NCBI GenBank assembly: GCA_004802705.1
Contig: SGPL01000814.1
Span: forward strand, 1-11,148
Direction: 5' to 3'
Source: Bondarzewia mesenterica
Taxonomy: Eukaryota; Basidiomycota; Agaricomycetes; Russulales; Bondarzewiaceae
Length of the DNA stretch: 11,148 bases
Below, piece after piece: positions 8,439 through 11,148 of this stretch. The position numbers were made by a program, and so were the translations under genes. A model generated the notes under the pieces. That model did not search any database, was not told the DNA's origin, and saw only the letters and a list, made by a program, of their open reading frames with translations. Numbering within the stretch: position 1 is the first letter of the stretch; each line of letters begins with the position of its first letter.

Positions 8439-9939
8439 CTGTGTCAGGTTTGAGAGCATGCAGCGCAGACATGTCAGAAAATGCGCTTTAGGTATGAATG
8501 GAAGTAAGAAGGGATGACGTGCCTGTCGGGTTAAGACCGGCAGTGAACCCTAAAGGCGGTGCCAAGGCGGCGATGCTGCTGCTCGACGTGGAGGAAGAGG
8601 CACCAGTAGGGGCAGGGGAGGATGCTGTGGGAGACGCGATAGCCACGATGCCAGAAGACGTGGCGGTGCCAGTCGAGCTTGGAGCAACCACAGAGGAAGA
8701 TGTCCCTGAGGGGATAACGCTCGCGGGAAGTGGCTGGCCAGCTTCAATGGCCTGCTGCTGGGCAGAGAAAGTTGTGGAGACAATAGGGCAACCAACACCT
8801 GGTCCGATGAGGTTCTGGATCGTCACGGCGGCGGCATTGAGGCGTGCGAGCTGGGATGCGGTTGAATTGTCCATCAGGAAGCTGATCTGAACAGTAGGGT
8901 TGTTGACAGCGCGACCAGCATGGACGTTTGCGGTCAAGTTCTGGAGAATGAAGACATAAATTAGTGATCATATAAAACACATTCAATATGCTCTTCAAGG
9001 AGCTACCAACCGCGATATACGAGTCCTGGTCTGGCGGGCATGAGCAAGGAATCTTGATGGGCTTGCCATCGGCTCCGTTCACAGCGCCGTCGCAATCACC
9101 TGTACCTGTGATACGACGGAAAAATCAGCATACCCTGGCCTAAGTATAAAAATTTGTTCAGTGGGAAGTGCGCTTGCCAGTGGGGTTTACGCCGGAGACA
9201 AAGCCAAGAGGAGGTGCGAGTGCGGCTATTTCGCTATCTGAAGCGCCGGAAGAGGTGGGAGCGGGTGCAGTCTCGCTAGTAGAGCTTGGCACGTCGCTGG
9301 TGGCGACCGATACAGAATTACTCGTGGAACCTGGCGTGTCCGAAGTAGACACTGTGGTCGGTGTTGGAATGGCGCTGGGTGGTAGAGGCTCGCCTGCTTC
9401 GATCGCCTGTTGTTGAGCAGAAAAAGTAGTGGAAACGATGGGACAGCCGACACCAGGCCCATTCAAATTTTGGAGCGTGACAGCCGCGGCGTTGAGACGG
9501 GCCAATTGGGACGCAGTGGAGTTATCTGTAGGGAAGGAAAGGCCCACGGTAGGGTTATTAACAACGTGGCCAGCAGCAAGATTGGCGTTCAGATCCTGAG
9601 AAAGAATACTGATTTGGGTCTATTAATTGGAAAAGGAACATGCACAATGTACCTGGATGAAAACATCGCGATCGGGAGGGCAAGAGCAAGGAATTTTTAT
9701 GGGCTTGCCATCGGCACCATCGACAGCGCCGTCACAATCGCCAGTTCCTGATTTTTCCCCCAAAAAAATATGAACTCGGTGTCGGTACGAAGTAAAGCGA
9801 GCTTACCGGTGGGGTTCACGTCAGATTGCCACCCAAATTCGGGGACAAGGCTAGGATCAACATCGCGCCTGATAGGACGCGCCGCGACTGACGCGATGAG
9901 GACAGCAGAAAGAGATACCAGAGCAGTCAAGAACTTCAT
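8071..9939 (-). CDS. Secreted three-module cysteine-containing protein with Ser/Thr-rich linkers (487 aa, seven exons)
   Basis: Exons on the minus strand: 9939-9807, 9747-9653, 9595-9178, 9105-9011, 8940-8523, 8438-8344, 8280-8071 (1464 nt). The start MKFLTALVSLSAVLIASVAA is a clear signal peptide with likely cleavage before RPIRRD; RR at 24-25 could be a Kex2-type site. Three homologous modules follow. Each has GTGDCDGAV, DGKPIKIPCSCPP, a NNPxVxxSFPTD-like stretch, LARLNAAAVT and GPGxGCPxVSTTFSAQQ, with four Cys per module (49/65/67/127, 220/236/238/298, 391/407/409/469), enough for two disulfides each. Modules 1 and 2 end in Ser/Thr/Pro-rich linkers, likely O-glycosylated, then AALAPPLGF and NPTG. 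Module 3 stops at AIQAGQ without a linker. I recall similar single-module secreted proteins in basidiomycetes but know no activity. Start context AATCAAAATG is good. Two introns need GC donors, forced by frame and by homology between modules. Confidence 0.88.
8439..8522 (-). other. Intron 5 of the secreted gene, GC-AG type
   Basis: 84-nt intron with donor G|GCACGT and acceptor GACACAG. The only frame that rejoins NPT to the GTGDCDG start of module 3 requires splicing after the G at 8523. A GT three bases further in (GTCATC) shifts into a stop. Reading through the intron adds about ten residues and stops at 8488-8490. Confidence 0.7.
8523..9105 (-). repeat. Module 2 of the secreted protein
   Basis: Exons 4 and 5 (95 and 418 nt) encode residues 217-386 plus linker. 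Exon lengths and intron phases equal those of module 1 exactly. The linker is richer in Ser, Ala and Val than that of module 1 and contains an SSSTSSSS tract. Intron 4 (8941-9010) begins GTTGGT, a weak donor. Confidence 0.88.
9106..9177 (-). other. Intron 3 of the secreted gene, GC-AG type
   Basis: 72-nt intron with donor G|GCAAGC, one transition away from the equivalent intron 1 donor G|GTAAGC, and acceptor ATCACAG. A TGCTGAT branch-like site lies near the 3' end. Read-through adds KRTSH and stops at 9158-9160. No GT donor nearby keeps the frame. Confidence 0.78.
9178..9747 (-). repeat. Module 1 of the secreted protein
   Basis: Exons 2 and 3 (95 and 418 nt) encode residues 46-215 plus a shared glycine. 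The linker is Thr/Ser/Pro-rich (PTPTTVSTSDTPGSTS and on) and ends EIAALAPPLGFVSGVNPTG. The flanking introns are phase 1 and the internal one phase 0, so the exon pair can be copied without disturbing the frame. Confidence 0.88.
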
Positions 9940-10169
9940 TTTGATTGATCAAGAGAGTGGAATGGAATTGGGCAATGTGAAGAGGAGTAGAATGGGTGAG
10001 AGCAAGCTCAGATGTTAAAAACAATGGGGCAAAGAAAGGACGACCTGCGATGGTTTTATGCTGTGGGAGAAAAGAATAAAAGAAAGACTGCCGACACTGT
10101 CGGGTTGAATGATGAAGTAGAAAGAAAGGGACGGAGTGGAGTTTGGGTGCATGTTCGTCTTTGGCTCGC

Positions 10170-10177
10170 TTTATATA
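10170..10177 (-). promoter_or_regulatory. TATA box of the secreted-protein gene
   Basis: Minus-strand TATATAAA within GTATGTATATAAAGCG, about 230 bases upstream of the ATG at 9939. The minus-strand sequence that follows is rich in CT and in CTTTCTT-type tracts, suiting a leader of about 200 bases. Confidence 0.5.
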
Positions 10178-10197
10178 CATACCTTTGTGGGCCGTGG

Positions 10198-10213
10198 TTT
10201 GGCGCGCGCCAAA
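10198..10213. promoter_or_regulatory. 16-bp perfect palindrome with two overlapping E2F-type sites
   Basis: TTTGGCGCGCGCCAAA reads the same on both strands. Each half contains TTTGGCGC, which matches the E2F/DP consensus TTTSSCGC. It lies about 20 bp upstream of the TATA box of the secreted-protein gene. Binding by a fungal regulator is inference. Confidence 0.45.
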
Positions 10214-10259
10214 TCCGAGGCCAAGTTTCAGCTTTGCGTGCATCCAAGGAACAATCGGT

Positions 10260-10265
10260 CACGTG
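10260..10265. promoter_or_regulatory. CACGTG E-box
   Basis: CACGTG within GGTCACGTGCA, about 80 bp upstream of the TATA box. It is the core site for bHLH regulators such as Cbf1- or Pho4-type proteins. Six-base sites occur by chance, so the role rests only on position. Confidence 0.3.
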
Positions 10266-10740
10266 CAAGCGCGTTTGCCATGGTGTTTTCCAAATTCTCT
10301 TGTTCTATGATACGACAGTTGACGCGGACGTTGCAGCCTTGACGACCGGGGCAACCAGGAGCGACCGGATGAACTTGGGGGCTCGACAAAACATCATTGA
10401 GTCTTGAAACCGGAAAAGGAACATCGATGATACTTACACCTTGAGATCTGGTAGGAAAAATAAGGACAGACACTCGAATATTAGTCGTGATCAAGGGATG
10501 AGGCGAAATAAACCGTGTAGGAGGTGCCGAACCCTTAGGATGCGAAAAAGTATTTTTTAATGCTTGAGTCCATCAACACCGATTGTCACTAAGGAGTTGG
10601 CCGGACTCTACTACGCATTAACTACGCATATGATCATCCCACCAAGATCCGAGCCTGTCGAGATGGTGAATGTGAAACTATAGAAATGTTTAGTAGGCCT
10701 GATTCGAACAAGGTGCATTGAGAGCGTTAGGGAAATGGAA

Positions 10741-10793
10741 AGTCCGGCCTCGGACTCCGGGAAACTGTCCGGCGGCAATTCCCGCCGGACAGT
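10741..10793. repeat. Cluster of GC-rich inverted repeats
   Basis: AGTCCG (10741-10746) pairs with CGGACT (10751-10756) across a 4-base loop. ACTGTCCGGCGG (10764-10775) pairs perfectly with CCGCCGGACAGT (10782-10793) across the 6-base loop CAATTC. TCCGG occurs three times directly and once inverted. The cluster ends 100 bases before the ATG of the CxC5-like gene. Confidence 0.85.
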
Positions 10794-10892
10794 GGCGGCA
10801 CTGCGGCAGACTGCGGGGTGAGACAAATTCAGATCCCGACTACGCTGTGCCGCTATTGCTCCTTGACGCTGTGCCGCCGCCGCTCGTCTTTC

Positions 10893-11148
10893 ATGTCTCT
10901 TCGTGCGACGGTTGAGCAGCTCTCAGCTGCACACTCTATGTTGCTAGATTCTCTGAGCTTGAGTGATCTACTCAAGCTAATCCACTATGCTTCTTTAATC
11001 AAACACGAAATCTCCTCAACACAGCCGCATTATCTTGAAGACCACAATGCTGTTCCGACAATACTCTCCCCGCTCATCTGCACATTTCTTAGTGATACAA
11101 CTGGAATTCCCATTGGGCTCATTCAGGACTGCTGGGATGTGCTGAAAG
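10893..11148 (+). CDS. N-terminus of a probable KDZ-transposase-associated CxC5-like protein (partial)
   Basis: An ATG at 10893 opens 85 codons that run off the right edge with no stop. The peptide begins MSLRATVEQLSAAHSMLLDS and continues with LSDLLKLIHYASLIKHEI (about 22-39), a Pro-containing spacer, LSPLICTFLSD (about 58-68) and IQDCWDVLK (about 77-85). This helical pattern, ending in a Trp-centred WxxLK segment, matches my memory of the start of CxC5-like cysteine-cluster proteins found beside KDZ (Kyakuja-Dileera-Zisupton) transposases in mushroom-forming fungi. The diagnostic Cys cluster would lie beyond the window, so the call rests on the N-terminus alone. Such genes are usually part of large DNA transposons, so the element probably extends to the right. 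Confidence 0.6.
   Translation, partial: MSLRATVEQLSAAHSMLLDSLSLSDLLKLIHYASLIKHEISSTQPHYLEDHNAVPTILSPLICTFLSDTTGIPIGLIQDCWDVLK

Larger units (their letters stand above)
9940..10892. other. Intergenic region between two divergent genes
   Basis: The left part (to about 10270) is the leader and promoter of the secreted-protein gene: a pyrimidine-rich minus-strand leader, a TATA box at 10170-10177, a palindrome at 10198-10213 and a CACGTG at 10260-10265. The right part leads into the plus-strand CxC5-like gene and carries GC-rich inverted repeats at 10741-10793. No gene is supportable; frames here are short and overlap on both strands. Confidence 0.55.

Noticed and set aside
8498..8890. 130-codon plus-strand frame opposite the secreted-protein gene
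   Set aside because: It is the complement of exon 5 and owes its length to the Ser/Ala/Pro codon bias of that exon. The minus strand has a signal peptide, repeated modules and consistent splicing.
10680..10740. TTCGAATC-like sequence on the minus strand that resembles a tRNA T-arm
   Set aside because: No matching acceptor stem, D-arm or anticodon arm could be drawn around it.

Overview
The window looks like nuclear DNA of a filamentous basidiomycete, probably an agaricomycete. Genes are cut by many short introns (about 50-170 nt) with GT...AG ends and CTRAY-type branch sites such as GCTAAC and AACTAAC. Leaders are pyrimidine-rich, and the right edge appears to enter a gene of the fungal KDZ-transposon type. 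All gene models were built by hand from splice signals and frame; no database search was possible.

Layout. (1) 1-2546 is mostly featureless; only a 60-codon open frame running in from the left edge could be the tail of a gene. (2) 2547-2900 (minus) holds a small serine-rich protein of 72 aa with a TATA box and pyrimidine-rich leader. (3) 2901-4518 shows no convincing gene. (4) 4519-6354 (minus) is a complete nine-exon gene for a 337-aa zinc-independent NAD(P)H:quinone oxidoreductase of the PIG3/zeta-crystallin type. (5) 6355-8070 is a gene-poor stretch with a weak three-exon candidate (173 aa). (6) 8071-9939 (minus) is a seven-exon gene for a 487-aa secreted protein made of three tandem Cys-containing modules joined by Ser/Thr/Pro-rich linkers. 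It has a TATA box and an E2F-like perfect palindrome upstream. (7) 10893 to the right edge (plus) is the start of a protein resembling the N-terminus of CxC5-type cysteine-cluster proteins that accompany KDZ transposases, preceded by a cluster of GC-rich inverted repeats.

The genes do not form an obvious pathway: a cytosolic oxidoreductase, a modular secreted protein and a transposon-associated gene lie side by side, as is common in fungal genomes. The most notable signal is the secreted gene. Its modules were duplicated as whole exon pairs (95 + 418 nt, introns in phase 1 and 0), and two of the three equivalent linker introns appear to use GC instead of GT donors. Failure to splice either one would end the protein after exactly one or two modules.
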